Below the pieces are notes generated by a model. That model saw only the letters and a program-made list of their open reading frames with translations, made no database searches and was not told where the DNA came from. The position numbers and the translations under genes are program-made. 64,000 nt of DNA. Origin: Desulfuromonas sp. CSMB_57 (GTDB lineage Bacteria; Desulfobacterota; Desulfuromonadia; Desulfuromonadales; Syntrophotaleaceae). The stretch is from contig NZ_JAFCIY020000038.1 in assembly GCF_020194955.2 (NCBI RefSeq), positions 106,006 to 170,005 on the forward strand, read 5' to 3'. The stretch's first letter is position 1. Each line of letters begins with the position of its first letter. Shown one piece after another: positions 44,761 to 54,522 of the stretch.

Positions 44761-45528
44761 ATGCTACTGGTCATCGATGTCGGCAACACCAACACGGTTC
44801 TCGGGCTCTATGAGGACGAGTCCCTGGCCCATAACTGGCGCATCGCCACGGACAAGGCCCGTACCGGCGATGAATACGCCCTGCTGCTGCATGAATTGCT
44901 GCGCTTGGCCGAGGTTCCCTTTCGGGCCATCAAGGATGTGATCATATCCAGCGTCGTCCCGCCCACCCAGTACGCTCTGGAAACCCTCTGTCACAAGTAT
45001 ATCGGGCGGCCGCCCTACGTGGTGGGACCGGGCATCCGCACCGGCATGCCCATCCTGTACGACAATCCGCGCGAGGTCGGCGCGGATCGCATCGTCAACG
45101 CCGTGGCCGCCTACGAGCGCTGGCAATGCAGCCTGATCGTGGTGGATTTCGGCACCGCGACCACCTTCGACTGTGTCAGCTCCAAAGGGCAGTACCAGGG
45201 CGGCGCCATCGCTCCCGGACTCAAGATCAGCGCCGAGGCCCTGTTCGAACGGGCCAGCAAGCTGCCGCGGGTGGAACTTGCCCGTCCCGCCCAGGTGGTG
45301 GCCAAGAATACCGTGCAAAGCATGCAATCCGGTTTATATTACGGCTATGTGGGCCTGGTGGACGGCATCGTCGGTCGCATGAAGCAGGAGTTGCGAGACA
45401 GCCCCAAGGTGGTGGCCACCGGCGGCCTGGCCGGGCTGATTGCCGGCGACTCCCAGACCATCGAAGAGGTCGTTCCGGACCTGACCCTGGAGGGTTTGCG
45501 GATTTTGTACCTGCGCAACAAAGGGTGA
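44761..45528 (+). CDS. coaX: Type III pantothenate kinase
   Basis: Phosphorylates pantothenate, the first step of coenzyme A synthesis; the type III enzyme is not feedback-inhibited by CoA. The ATG at 44761 after GCAGGAG gives 255 residues. The ASKHA-fold motifs are [17 protein letters not shown] (phosphate 1), [20 protein letters not shown] (phosphate 2 and substrate) and ATGGLAGLI (adenosine). It completes the pathway with coaBC at 1.7 kb. It lies downstream of birA. Confidence 0.95.
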   Translation: MLLVIDVGNTNTVLGLYEDESLAHNWRIATDKARTGDEYALLLHELLRLAEVPFRAIKDVIISSVVPPTQYALETLCHKYIGRPPYVVGPGIRTGMPILYDNPREVGADRIVNAVAAYERWQCSLIVVDFGTATTFDCVSSKGQYQGGAIAPGLKISAEALFERASKLPRVELARPAQVVAKNTVQSMQSGLYYGYVGLVDGIVGRMKQELRDSPKVVATGGLAGLIAGDSQTIEEVVPDLTLEGLRILYLRNKG

Positions 45529-45746
45529 TTTTTTTCATTTTTTCGGCCGGGCCCGGCCGGGCTCTGCATGGCAAAGGCGGTGTGAAACGGTTCAAGGTAC
45601 CTTCCTCATTCAATAGAAACGGTGCGCAGGCACCGATGCAGCCTTGGCAAAACGCGGAGCCCAAGGAACTCCGCGGAACGTTCGTTGTTTCCTGAAATGC
45701 GATCCTCTTAGGCAACTTCCCCACGGGGAACATGAAGGGAGAGACT

Positions 45747-47825
45747 ATGGGAAAGTACGACACGGCAAAAGTGAGGAATCTGGGAGTTGTTGGCCACGGC
45801 GGTGCGGGTAAGACCTCCCTGGTCGAGGCCATGCTGTTCAACAGCGGGGCCGTCGAACGGCTGGGGCGGGTCGATGAGGGCAGTTCCACCATGGACTTTG
45901 AACCGGAAGAAACCAAGCGCCATGTTTCCATCAGCTCCGGCATCGGGCATTGCGACTGGCAGGGTTATCATCTGAACATCATCGACACTCCCGGCTACGC
46001 CAACTTCCTGCATGACACCCGCAACAGCGTGCGGGTCATGGACGGCCTGGTGGTGGTGGCTTCGGCCATTTCGGGGGTCAAGGCCCAGACTGTCAAAGTC
46101 TGGGAATGGGCCCGGGAGTACGGCATTCCGGCCGTGGCCTTCGTCAACAAGATGGACCGGGAACGGGCCGATTTCGCCAAGGCGGTGAGCAGCATGGGCG
46201 AAGATCTGGGCTGCCGGACCGTGCCCATGGTGCTGCCCATCGGCGCTGAAGACAGCTTCCGTGGGCTCATTGACCTGGTCAACATGAAGGCTTTCCTGTT
46301 CCCCGACGGCCCCCAGGGGCCCTTGAAGGAAATCGCCATTCCGGACGAGTACCAGGACGAAGCGGAGACCCAGCGCATCATCCTCATCGAGGCCGTCGCC
46401 GAAACGGATGACGGCCTGATGGAAAAATATCTGGAAGAGGAAACCCTGGAGGATGACGATATTCGTCTGGGGTTGCGGGCCGGCGCCAGTTCCGGCACCC
46501 TGTTGCCGGTGCTGTGCGGCAGCGCCGTGAGCAATCGCGGGGTGATCCAACTGCTCGATGCCATCGGCCTGTGTCTGCCGTCGCCCGTCGAGCGGGGGGC
46601 GACTCTGGGAACGTCGCCGAAGTCGGGGGATGTGGCGGAGCGCCATCCGGCCGATGATGCGCCCTTTTCGGCCCTGGTTTTCAAAACCATCAGCGATCCC
46701 TATACCGGCAAGCTGACCCTGATGCGCATTTTCTCCGGAACCCTCAAGTCCGACGGCAGTTTCTTCAATCCCAACCGGGATCTCAGCGAGCGTTACGGGC
46801 AATTGTTCCAGTTGCAGGGCAAAAAGCAGCAACCGGTGGCCGAAGCCGGTCCCGGCGCCATCGTCGCGGTGGCCAAGCTCAAGGAGACCGTCACCGGTGA
46901 TACCCTGTGCGATCCCGGCCAGCCGATTCGCTACGAATTCCCCGCGCCCATGAAACCGGTCATCTCCTTTGCCCTCGAAGCCCGCAGCAAGAACGATGAG
47001 GACAAGATCCACGGCGGTCTGCAGCGCCTGGTGGAGGAGGACCCCAGCCTGCAGGTGCATCGCGACGAGGAAACCCATGAGCTGATCCTGTCGGGCATGG
47101 GGCAGATCCATATCGAAGTCACCACCGAAAAGCTCAAGCGCAAATTCAATGCCGAGGTGCAGCTCAAAGAGCCCAAGGTACCCTACCGGGAAACCATCCG
47201 CGGCAAGATCAAGTTGCAGAGCCGCTACAAGAAGCAGTCCGGCGGCCGCGGCCAGTTCGCCGATGTTTGGTTGGAAATGGAGCCCCTGGGGCGTGGCGAG
47301 GGCTTCCGCTTTGTCGATCAGATCGTCGGCGGGGTGGTGCCGCGCCAGTATATTCCGGCGGTGGAAAAGGGCATCGCCGAGGCGGCCCGCACGGGAATTC
47401 TGGCGGGTTTCCCGACCGTCGATTTCCAGGTGACCCTGTTCGACGGTTCCTATCACTCCGTCGACAGTTCGGAAATGGCCTTCAAGATTGCCGGCTCCAT
47501 GGGCTTCAAGAAATGCATGGAAGCCGCCAGTCCGGTGCTGTTGGAGCCCATCATGAAGATGGAAATCACCGTGCCGGACGAATGCGTCGGTGATATTATC
47601 GGCGATATGAACTCACGGCGCGGCAAGGTCCTGGGCATGGACCCCAAGGCCGGCAGCCAGGTGGTCAATGTGCTGGTACCCCTGGCCGAAGTGCTCAAGT
47701 ATTCCCCCGAACTGCGTTCCATGACCTCGGATCGCGGCATGTTCAACATGGAGTTTTCCCATTATGAGGAAGTGCCGTCGCACATGACCGAAAAGGTGCT
47801 GGCCGAGGTCAAGAAGGAATCCTGA
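45747..47825 (+). CDS. EF-G-like GTPase, EF-G2 type
   Basis: 692 residues; ATG 45747 lies after AAGGGAGAG. All five EF-G domains are present. The GTPase motifs are GHGGAGKTSLVEA (G1), DTPGYANF (G3) and NKMDRERADF (G4). In canonical EF-G the G3 motif is DTPGHVDF, whose His positions the attacking water; here it is Tyr, as in the EF-G2 paralogues (for example in Thermus). So it is probably not the main elongation factor but a paralogue. The latter half has domain IV-like YKKQSGGRGQFADVWLEMEP and domain V. A 15-bp terminator follows. It stands alone, not with rpsL-rpsG. Confidence 0.88.
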   Translation: MGKYDTAKVRNLGVVGHGGAGKTSLVEAMLFNSGAVERLGRVDEGSSTMDFEPEETKRHVSISSGIGHCDWQGYHLNIIDTPGYANFLHDTRNSVRVMDGLVVVASAISGVKAQTVKVWEWAREYGIPAVAFVNKMDRERADFAKAVSSMGEDLGCRTVPMVLPIGAEDSFRGLIDLVNMKAFLFPDGPQGPLKEIAIPDEYQDEAETQRIILIEAVAETDDGLMEKYLEEETLEDDDIRLGLRAGASSGTLLPVLCGSAVSNRGVIQLLDAIGLCLPSPVERGATLGTSPKSGDVAERHPADDAPFSALVFKTISDPYTGKLTLMRIFSGTLKSDGSFFNPNRDLSERYGQLFQLQGKKQQPVAEAGPGAIVAVAKLKETVTGDTLCDPGQPIRYEFPAPMKPVISFALEARSKNDEDKIHGGLQRLVEEDPSLQVHRDEETHELILSGMGQIHIEVTTEKLKRKFNAEVQLKEPKVPYRETIRGKIKLQSRYKKQSGGRGQFADVWLEMEPLGRGEGFRFVDQIVGGVVPRQYIPAVEKGIAEAARTGILAGFPTVDFQVTLFDGSYHSVDSSEMAFKIAGSMGFKKCMEAASPVLLEPIMKMEITVPDECVGDIIGDMNSRRGKVLGMDPKAGSQVVNVLVPLAEVLKYSPELRSMTSDRGMFNMEFSHYEEVPSHMTEKVLAEVKKES

Positions 47826-47885
47826 CCCTCCGGCACGGTCCTGACCTCACGCGGATACCGTTATCGGGGAGGAATGAAGTGGTCC

Positions 47886-47925
47886 GGGAAAGCCGCCGGC
47901 TTGGCAACAGGCCGGCGGCTTTCCC
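47886..47925 (+). terminator. Terminator after the EF-G2 gene
   Basis: A perfect 15-bp stem, GGGAAAGCCGCCGGC (47886-47900) with 47911-47925, and a 10-base loop. There is no strong T-run, so termination efficiency is uncertain. Confidence 0.65.
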
Positions 47926-47988
47926 GCATTTCCAGGCGGACTCATGGTTTTGCTGGCCATGACTCCCCCGTTTGTTGTAGAAAGGTCC

Positions 47989-48813
47989 ATGTCGGAAAAA
48001 ACCGTGCGCATAAAGGTGTCGCCCCGGGTTGCAGAGCTGCTCTCCGGCCAGACTTCGTCCGCTGCCCTGCGGGAGGCCGTCAGCGGGCGCGGTGATGTGG
48101 CGGGCCGGGAGCAGTTGACGATCCTGTTTTATGTGGCTCACGGCCGCGACGGGGATTTGCGCCAGGCGGCCCTTGAAACTCTGCGGAACTGGCCGGTGGC
48201 GGAACTCGGCCGGCTGGCGGGCGATGCTTCCCTGCACCCCGCAATCCTCGATTTTATCGCTTCCCGGCGGGGTGCCGAACCCGCGTTGCGGGCTGTCCTG
48301 CTGTCCAATCCGGCCCTTTCCGATAGCGGGCGGCAGCAGTTGCTGGAGCGCGGCGAGGCCTCCGACGGCGCCGAACCGGACGACGCGACGGACGAACACG
48401 AAAGCAAATACCAGCAATCCCTGCACATGGGGGTGGCCGAGAAAATCAAGGCTGCCCTGACCGGCGACAAGGAATGGCGGGCGCTGCTGGTGAACGACAC
48501 CAACAAACTGGTCTCCTCGGCGGTGCTGAAGAACCCCCGCATCACCGAAGGCGAGGTGCTGGCTTTGGCCCGCAACCGCAGTACCGGGGACGAACTGATT
48601 CGGTTGATCATGCTGAATCGGGAATGGATGAAGAGTTATGCCATCAAGCAGGCCCTGGTCTGCCATCCGCGTACTCCGGTTGGCCAGGCCCTGCGATTCA
48701 TGAGCATTTTGAGCGAAAAAGACCTCAAGAGCCTGGCCAAAAGCCGCGAGGTGTCGCCGGTGCTGGTCAACCAGGCCCGGCGCATGCTGCTCGGCAAACA
48801 GCGGCAGGGATAA
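47989..48813 (+). CDS. Hypothetical repeat protein (HEAT-like)
   Basis: 274 residues from ATG 47989 (MSEKTVRIKVSPR) after a GAAAGG site; a frame back to 47944 lacks a site and was trimmed. The N-terminal part is built of short helical units, for example LREAVSGRGDVAGREQLTIL and LRNWPVAELGRLAGDASLHP, and the C-terminal part of similar ones (VSSAVLKNPRITEGEVLALA, IKQALVCHPRTPVGQALRF), as in HEAT/leucine-rich-variant proteins that bind other proteins. A charged acidic linker separates the halves near residues 115-130. No known function; the MOSC-mogA-mgtC group follows. Confidence 0.55.
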   Translation: MSEKTVRIKVSPRVAELLSGQTSSAALREAVSGRGDVAGREQLTILFYVAHGRDGDLRQAALETLRNWPVAELGRLAGDASLHPAILDFIASRRGAEPALRAVLLSNPALSDSGRQQLLERGEASDGAEPDDATDEHESKYQQSLHMGVAEKIKAALTGDKEWRALLVNDTNKLVSSAVLKNPRITEGEVLALARNRSTGDELIRLIMLNREWMKSYAIKQALVCHPRTPVGQALRFMSILSEKDLKSLAKSREVSPVLVNQARRMLLGKQRQG

Positions 48814-48890
48814 AGGGTACGAAAAATCCGCAACAACCATCATACGACCGGAGGTTCGCCAGGAACCGACGGCCTTAACAGGAGCGAAGT

Positions 48891-49352
48891 ATGCAGCAGG
48901 GAAAAGTGGTGGCGGTCTGTGTCAGTCCCGAGAAGGGCGGCCGCAAAAAGGATGTGGGGCAGGGTGTGCTGGTAACGGGCTTCGGCCTGGAAGGGGACGG
49001 TCATGGCGGCGATTGGCATCGCCAGGTGAGTCTGCTGGCCATTGAGAGTATCGACAAGATGCGCGCCAAGGGCCTCGATGTCGGTCCCGGCGATTTCGCG
49101 GAAAACCTGACCACATCCGGAGTGGATCTGTACCATCTGCCCGTCGGTACCCGGTTGCAGTTTGCCGGCGGACCGTTGCTGGAAATTTCCCAGATCGGGA
49201 AGGTCTGCCATGAACGCTGTGCCATTTATTACCAGGCCGGTGATTGCGTCATGCCTCGTGAGGGGGTGTTCGCCATCGTCCTCGAAGGCGGTCCGGTACA
49301 CAGCGGCGATGACATCCAAGTTATTCTCGCGCCCCAGGGGCCGCGCCTATGA
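48891..49352 (+). CDS. MOSC-domain protein
   Basis: 153 residues with the MOSC fold of the C-terminal domain of molybdenum-cofactor sulphurases and YiiM-like proteins. Family pattern: LVTGFGLEGDGHGGDWHRQV, VSLLAIESIDKM, GDFAENLTTSGVDL, IGKVCHERCAIYYQAGDCVM with the conserved Cys, and REGVFAIVLEGG. It probably handles molybdopterin or sulphur transfer. It overlaps the mogA start by 4 bases (ATGA), which makes a molybdenum-cofactor role likely. An AGGAGCG site precedes the ATG. Confidence 0.86.
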   Translation: MQQGKVVAVCVSPEKGGRKKDVGQGVLVTGFGLEGDGHGGDWHRQVSLLAIESIDKMRAKGLDVGPGDFAENLTTSGVDLYHLPVGTRLQFAGGPLLEISQIGKVCHERCAIYYQAGDCVMPREGVFAIVLEGGPVHSGDDIQVILAPQGPRL

Positions 49353-49846
49353 GTCAGCGGGGTTTCTCCATCGGTGTACTGACCCTTTCGGACAAGGGCG
49401 CCCGCGGCGAGCGGGAAGATGTGAGCGGACAGGTGCTGCGAGAGATGGTCGCCGGTCTCGGCGAGGTCACCCATTACCAGGTTGTGCCGGACGATGTGGA
49501 AACAATCGTTAAAATTCTGGTAGAATGGATCGACACGGAGCGGCTGGACCTGGTGCTGACCACCGGCGGCACCGGACTCAGCCCCCGCGATGTCACCCCA
49601 GAGGCGACGGCGAGGGTGCTGGACTGGGAAATTCCGGGCATGGCCGAGGCCATGCGCATGGCCAGCCTCCAGCATACCCCCCACGCCATGCTGTCCCGGG
49701 CCAAAGCCGGGGTTCGGGGCCGGGCCATGATCATCAACCTTCCCGGCAGTCCGAAAGGGGTGCGGGAAAACCTGGCGGTGGTGCTGCCCGCGCTGGAACA
49801 CGGCCTGCGCAAGTTGCAGGGCGATCCGGCCGACTGCGCCGGCTGA
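49349..49846 (+). CDS. Molybdopterin adenylyltransferase family protein (MogA/MoaB)
   Basis: 165 residues of the MogA/MoaB fold, which adenylates molybdopterin before molybdenum insertion. Motifs: VLTLSDKGARGEREDVSGQV, LTTGGTGLSPRDVTPEATAR (the MPT-binding TTGGTG) and IINLPGSPKGVREN. The ATG overlaps the MOSC stop, so the two are translated together. MogA and MoaB cannot be distinguished safely here. mgtC follows 10 bases downstream. Confidence 0.88.
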   Translation: MSQRGFSIGVLTLSDKGARGEREDVSGQVLREMVAGLGEVTHYQVVPDDVETIVKILVEWIDTERLDLVLTTGGTGLSPRDVTPEATARVLDWEIPGMAEAMRMASLQHTPHAMLSRAKAGVRGRAMIINLPGSPKGVRENLAVVLPALEHGLRKLQGDPADCAG

Positions 49847-49856
49847 GGAATCGAGC

Positions 49857-50558
49857 ATGCAGGGGTGGTTCCCGGAACCCTGGCCGTACGATCTGGTCGT
49901 TATCGGTCGCCTGCTGCTGGCGGCTTTGCTGGGCGCGGCCATCGGGGTCGAGCGCGAGGTGCATGGGCGGCCGGCCGGATTTCGCACCCATTTGCTGGTG
50001 AGCGTCGGCGCCTGCCTGATGATGGTGGTGTCGGAACATTTTTTCGTCAAATACCATGCCCTCGACAGCCTCAGTGCGGTGCGTCTGGACCCGGCGCGGG
50101 TGGCGGCGCAGATTGTCACCGGCATCGGTTTTCTGGGCGCCGGCGCCATCATCAAGGACGGCGCCCTGGTCCGGGGCATGACCACGGCGGCCTGTCTCTG
50201 GGTCGCCGCCGGTATCGGCATGGCGGTTGGTGTGGGGCTGTACATTCCGAGTTTGGCCGTTACCGCCCTGGCGCTGGGCAGCCTGCTGTTTCTCAAAAAG
50301 ATGGAACGGCGTCTGGCGCGGGAGCATTACGACAACCTGACCCTGCTCTGCGAGGATCTGCCGGGTCAGCGCCAGCGGGTGGATGAGTTTTTGCAGCGCA
50401 ACGGCCTGCGGGTGACCGAGATGGCCGTGGACAAGGATCTGGTCAACGGCCACCTGCGCTTCGATTTGGTGGTCGCCTGTTTCGGCCAGTGTGACAGTGT
50501 GGCCCTGGTCGAGGCGGCAAGCCGCCTGCCGGGCATGCGCAAAGTCCGATTGCATTGA
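49857..50558 (+). CDS. MgtC/SapB-family membrane protein
   Basis: 233 residues. The N-terminal 145 residues hold four to five hydrophobic helices with the MgtC signature GRLLLAALLGAAIGVEREVH, RPAGFRTHLLVSVGACLMM, and RVAAQIVTGIGFLGAGAII with KDGALVRGMTTAACLWV. The C-terminal part (about 150-233) is an ACT-like soluble domain. MgtC proteins are linked to magnesium-limited growth and modulate membrane ATPase function; here there is no visible Mg2+ riboswitch or virulence context. It is co-directional with mogA. Confidence 0.86.
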   Translation: MQGWFPEPWPYDLVVIGRLLLAALLGAAIGVEREVHGRPAGFRTHLLVSVGACLMMVVSEHFFVKYHALDSLSAVRLDPARVAAQIVTGIGFLGAGAIIKDGALVRGMTTAACLWVAAGIGMAVGVGLYIPSLAVTALALGSLLFLKKMERRLAREHYDNLTLLCEDLPGQRQRVDEFLQRNGLRVTEMAVDKDLVNGHLRFDLVVACFGQCDSVALVEAASRLPGMRKVRLH

Positions 50559-50609
50559 CGCGGACCGGACCGTCAGAACGCCGGTCGGCCAGGTGGGCCA
50601 GGCAGCGCG

Positions 50610-50627
50610 CCGAGACCCGTTACTGAA
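50610..50627 (+). repeat. 18-base intergenic repeat, copy 2
   Basis: Identical to 44701-44718 (CCGAGACCCGTTACTGAA). Lies between mgtC and the REC-PilZ gene, 57 bases before that start. Confidence 0.6.
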
Positions 50628-50666
50628 TGATTACCGGATGGCATCCAATACGTGTGGAGGTTGGTT

Positions 50667-51401
50667 ATGGAACTGGCTGCGGCCGATCAGATCAAGGTTT
50701 TGCTGGCCGATGATTCCGAGTCTCTGCTGGAGATGGAAAAATCCTTTTTCCGGCGGCAGGATTTCAGGGTGCTCCTGGCCGACAATGGCCGGCGCGCCTA
50801 CGAAATTGTTCTGTCCGAGGAGCCGGATATCGTGTTTCTCGACCTGAACATGCCGGAGATGGCCGGCGACGAGGTCTGCCTGCGCATCAAATCCCATGCC
50901 GTGCTCTGCAATGTGCCGGTGCTGTTGCTGATCCAGTCCAACAGCCCGGAGGACCTGCTGCGTTGCCGGCATGCCGGCTGCGACGGCGTGTTGCTGAAAC
51001 CGCCCCGCCAGCACCTGTTTCTGCAGGCCGTCGAAAAGCACCTGCAGGTGCCGCGGCGCGCGGCCCCGCGGGTTGAAATGCGGCTCCAGGTTCGTTTTCG
51101 GCTTGCCGACGGCGAGCATTACCTGACCGATTACACGGTGAATGTCAGTACCGGCGGGTTTTTTCTCGAATCACAGCAGCCGTTGCCGCCCGGCACGCCC
51201 CTGTCCCTGGAATTTTCCCTGCCCGGCCACACGGAACCCATCCGCTGCAGCGCCCAGGTGGCCTGGGTGAACCAGCCGACGGACAAGAAAAACCGGCGTT
51301 TGCCGGCCGGCATGGGGGTCCAGTTTCAGGATCTATCCCTCAAGGACATGTCCCTCATCCGCTCCTTTGTGACCCGCGCCCTGGTGACCCCGGAATGGTA
51401 G
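50667..51401 (+). CDS. Response regulator with PilZ domain
   Basis: 244 residues; ATG 50667 follows TGGAGG. The N-terminal receiver domain (about 8-128) has LLADDSES, the acceptor Asp in IVFLDLNMPEMAGDE and a Lys in VLLKPPRQH. The C-terminal PilZ domain (about 135-244) has the c-di-GMP-binding elements: an RxxxR-type start (RAAPRVEMRLQVRF region) and the VNVSTGGFFL (D/NxSxxG) motif. It would thus respond both to a phosphosignal and to c-di-GMP. No kinase gene neighbours it. Likely roles are motility or surface structures, by family only. Confidence 0.85.
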   Translation: MELAAADQIKVLLADDSESLLEMEKSFFRRQDFRVLLADNGRRAYEIVLSEEPDIVFLDLNMPEMAGDEVCLRIKSHAVLCNVPVLLLIQSNSPEDLLRCRHAGCDGVLLKPPRQHLFLQAVEKHLQVPRRAAPRVEMRLQVRFRLADGEHYLTDYTVNVSTGGFFLESQQPLPPGTPLSLEFSLPGHTEPIRCSAQVAWVNQPTDKKNRRLPAGMGVQFQDLSLKDMSLIRSFVTRALVTPEW

Positions 51402-51484
51402 GCGGTTGGTTGACGCCCGCTCCGTATTGTTGCCGCCGCGCCGGCAGGGGTTGCGGGGAATTGTTCTGCTCAGGCAACCAGGGT

Positions 51485-51513
51485 TTGACCTGAATCCGCC
51501 TTTGTGGTATTGA
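51485..51513 (+). promoter_or_regulatory. Candidate promoter for the acyl-CoA synthetase
   Basis: TTGACC (51485-51490) and TATTGA (51508-51513) with a 17-base spacer, about 87 bases before the ATG. The -10 match is weak. Confidence 0.4.
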
Positions 51514-51599
51514 ACCCCATAAAATAACACTGTTTTTACAGAAATTTGATGGCCTCAAACTTCGTTCTGGGAGTCCGCTAACCGAGAAGGATGGAAAAT

Positions 51600-53264
51600 A
51601 TGGCTAAAACCCTGAATTGTACCATGGGCGAACTCCTTGAAGACATTGCCCGCCGCTTTCCCGGGCACGATGCCCTGGTCTATCCGGAGCGCGGCCTGCG
51701 CTACAATTACCGGCAGTTCAACGAGCTGTGCGATGGCATTGCCCGAGGATTGCTGGCCCTGGGCATCGGCAAAGGCGATCATGTCGCCATCTGGGCCACC
51801 AACGTTCCCCAGTGGGTGGTGTTGCAGTTCGCTACCGCCAAAATCGGGGCCATTCTGGTCACCATCAACACCAACTACAAGGCCGCCGAACTCGAATACA
51901 TCCTCAAGCAATCCGATGCCATGGCTCTGTTCCTGGTGCAGGGTTTCAAGGACACGGATTACGTGGCCACTCTTGGCGCCGTGGTGCCGGAATTGGCGAC
52001 CTCCGGCAAGGACGGCTTGCAGAGCGACAAACTGCCCTGCCTGCGGCAGGTGGTGTTTTTGGGGGATGAGGCGCCGGCGGGCATGCATGCCTGGTCGGAA
52101 CTGGAGATCCTTGGGGAGCAGGTGCCGACGGCCCGTCTGGATGAGATCAAGGCCGGACTGGATGCCCATGAAGTCATCAACATGCAGTACACTTCGGGCA
52201 CTACCGGCTTCCCCAAAGGGGTCATGCTGACCCATTTCAATATCATCAACAACGGCTTCAATATCGGTGAATGCATGAAATTCACCGAGCAGGACCGGCT
52301 CTGCATCCCGGTGCCGTTCTTCCACTGCTTCGGCTGCGTGCTGGCGGTCATGGCCTGCGTCACCCACGGCAGCGCCATGGTGCCGGTGGAAACCTTCCAC
52401 CCCGAAACGGTGCTGCGCACCGTGGAAGCCGAGCGCTGTACGGCGCTGCACGGCGTTCCGACCATGTTCATCGCCGAACTGGATCACCCCAACTTTGCCC
52501 GGTATGATCTGAGTTCCCTGCGCACCGGCATCATGGCCGGCTCGCCCTGTCCCATCGAGGTCATGAAGCGCGTCATCCGGGAAATGTACATGAGCGAGAT
52601 CACCATCGCCTACGGCCAGACGGAATCCTCGCCGGTCATCACCCAGACCCGCACCGAGGATCCGGTGGAATTGCGGGTGGCCACCGTCGGACGGGCCCTG
52701 CCGGATGTCGAAGTGAAGATCGTCGACATCGATACCGGCGCCACCCTGCCGGCCGGCCGCCAGGGGGAACTCTGCACCCGCGGCTACCATGTCATGAAGG
52801 GCTATTACAAAATGCCCGAGGAAACCGCCCGGGTCATCGACGCCGACGGCTGGCTGCACACCGGGGATTTGGCGGTCATGGATGAAAACGGCTACTGCAA
52901 AATCACCGGCCGCATCAAGAACATGATCATTCGCGGCGGCGAGAACATTTATCCCCGGGAAATCGAGGAGTTTCTCTATACCCATCCCAAGATTGCCGAT
53001 GTCCAGGTCTATGGCGTGCCGGATCGCAAATACGGCGAACAGGTCATGGCGGCGGTCAAGCTCAAGGAGGGGGTGAATGCCTCGGAGGACGAGATCCGCG
53101 AGTTTTGCCGCGGCCAGATTGCCAACTACAAGATTCCCTACTACGTCAAGTTCGTGGATGAATTCCCCATGACGGCCAGCGGAAAAATCCAGGTCTTCAA
53201 ACTGCGCGAGATGGCCATCAAGGAATTGAACCTGCAGGATGCCGCTTCGGTGGAAACCGCCTGA
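51600..53264 (+). CDS. Long- or medium-chain fatty acyl-CoA synthetase
   Basis: An AMP-forming enzyme that activates a fatty acid to its CoA thioester. 554 residues from ATG 51600 (9 bases after GAGAAGG). Motifs: the P-loop [29 protein letters not shown], the adenylate/hinge motif [32 protein letters not shown], and the catalytic Lys in [15 protein letters not shown]. The class ([12 protein letters not shown]) fits the AMP-binding fatty-acyl ligases of medium to long chains. It may feed beta-oxidation or lipid synthesis. An M24 peptidase gene begins 2 bases after the stop. Confidence 0.88.
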   Translation: MAKTLNCTMGELLEDIARRFPGHDALVYPERGLRYNYRQFNELCDGIARGLLALGIGKGDHVAIWATNVPQWVVLQFATAKIGAILVTINTNYKAAELEYILKQSDAMALFLVQGFKDTDYVATLGAVVPELATSGKDGLQSDKLPCLRQVVFLGDEAPAGMHAWSELEILGEQVPTARLDEIKAGLDAHEVINMQYTSGTTGFPKGVMLTHFNIINNGFNIGECMKFTEQDRLCIPVPFFHCFGCVLAVMACVTHGSAMVPVETFHPETVLRTVEAERCTALHGVPTMFIAELDHPNFARYDLSSLRTGIMAGSPCPIEVMKRVIREMYMSEITIAYGQTESSPVITQTRTEDPVELRVATVGRALPDVEVKIVDIDTGATLPAGRQGELCTRGYHVMKGYYKMPEETARVIDADGWLHTGDLAVMDENGYCKITGRIKNMIIRGGENIYPREIEEFLYTHPKIADVQVYGVPDRKYGEQVMAAVKLKEGVNASEDEIREFCRGQIANYKIPYYVKFVDEFPMTASGKIQVFKLREMAIKELNLQDAASVETA

Positions 53265-53266
53265 AG

Positions 53267-54481
53267 GTGACCGCCGATCTGACCGGTAGTCCCCCGCCGG
53301 TACCGGCGGGGGAAGTGCGCGAGCGCTGCCGGCGACTGCAGCAGCAGATGCAGCGGGCCGGTCTGGATGCGGTAATCGTGCTGCAGAATGCCGATTTGTA
53401 TTATTTTTCCGGTACCCTGCAGAGCGGTTTGTTGTACCTCCCCGCCGTTGGTGAACCGCTCTATTTGGTGCGCCGGGAGTTGGAACGGGCCCGCTGCGAG
53501 AGTGCCCTGACGGCGGTGCTGCCTTTCCGTGCGCCGCGGGATCTGCCCGTCCGGCTGGCCGAAGCCGGTCTGCCCCAGCCTGCAACCCTGGGTCTGGAAC
53601 TGGACGTGCTGCCGGTCCGCCTGTATCAGAGCCTGATGCAAGCCCTGCCCGGGGTGTGCAGCGTCGATGCCACGCCCCTCATTCGCGCCCTTCGCGCCGT
53701 GAAATCCCCTTACGAAATCGAGCTGATGCGGGTGGCCGGGAAACAGACGGAGCGGGTCTGGCGCCATGCCCTGCAGGTGGCTCGGGAAGGCATGAGCAGT
53801 CTCGAACTGACCATCGAACTGGATGCCGAAGCGCGCCGCGCCGGTCACCCGGGGCGCTCCCGCATGCGCGCTTTCAACAGCGAAAGCGGTATGGGCCTGG
53901 TGCTGGCGGGTGCCGAGGCGGCGGTGCCCGCCTACCGCAATACGCCTCTGGGTGGTCCCGGTCTGCATCCGTCCGTGGGCTTCGGCAGCGGCGGGGCCTC
54001 CATCCGTCGAGGGGAGCCGGTGGTGGTCGATTGTCTGGGTATGTGGGGCGGCTATCTGGCGGATCAAACCCGGGTGCTGGCCTTTGGCGGACTGGATGAC
54101 CGGCTGCGCCGTGCCTACGACCAGATGCTCGCCATCGAGACGCACCTGCGGGAACGGGCGCGTCCGGGCATCAGTTGGGGGGCGCTGTACGAATCCTGTT
54201 GCGACCTGGCGGGGCAGGCCGGCTATGCCGACCATTTCATGGGCCTGCCCGGCTGGCAGGTTGCCTTCATCGGGCATGGCATCGGCCTGGAGATCGACGA
54301 GTATCCCTTTATTGCCCGCGGTTTCGGGGATCAGGTGCTGGAAGAGAACATGACCTTCGCCTTCGAGCCCAAGGCGGTTTTTGCCGGTCTGGGCGCCGTC
54401 GGCATCGAAAATACCTACCTGGTCACGGCCCAAGGGCTCCAACCTCTGACCTGTTCCGATCCGGCCCTGGCCATTCTGTAG
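53267..54481 (+). CDS. M24-family aminopeptidase (Xaa-Pro type)
   Basis: 404 residues from a GTG at 53267, 2 bases after the acyl-CoA synthetase stop. The N-terminal creatinase-like domain (1-145) is followed by the pita-bread catalytic domain. Candidate metal ligands are in VVVDCLGMWGGYLADQTR (two Asp), IGHGIGLEIDEYP (His), FAFEPKA (Glu) and GIENTYLVT (Glu), the complete M24 set. Specificity for X-Pro dipeptides is a family inference. The tight coupling to an acyl-CoA synthetase has no obvious biochemical reason. A short hairpin (GGGGC/GCCCC) overlaps the end. Confidence 0.85.
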   Translation: MTADLTGSPPPVPAGEVRERCRRLQQQMQRAGLDAVIVLQNADLYYFSGTLQSGLLYLPAVGEPLYLVRRELERARCESALTAVLPFRAPRDLPVRLAEAGLPQPATLGLELDVLPVRLYQSLMQALPGVCSVDATPLIRALRAVKSPYEIELMRVAGKQTERVWRHALQVAREGMSSLELTIELDAEARRAGHPGRSRMRAFNSESGMGLVLAGAEAAVPAYRNTPLGGPGLHPSVGFGSGGASIRRGEPVVVDCLGMWGGYLADQTRVLAFGGLDDRLRRAYDQMLAIETHLRERARPGISWGALYESCCDLAGQAGYADHFMGLPGWQVAFIGHGIGLEIDEYPFIARGFGDQVLEENMTFAFEPKAVFAGLGAVGIENTYLVTAQGLQPLTCSDPALAIL

Positions 54482-54522
54482 GGGCAGTTTCTGAGCCCCG
54501 TCCCCGCCCTCCAGACCCGCCT

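Noticed and set aside
45747..47825. Canonical elongation factor G (fusA)
   Set aside because: The G1 (GHGGAGKTS) and G3 (DTPGYANF) motifs are those of the EF-G2 paralogue, and rpsL, rpsG and tuf are not adjacent.
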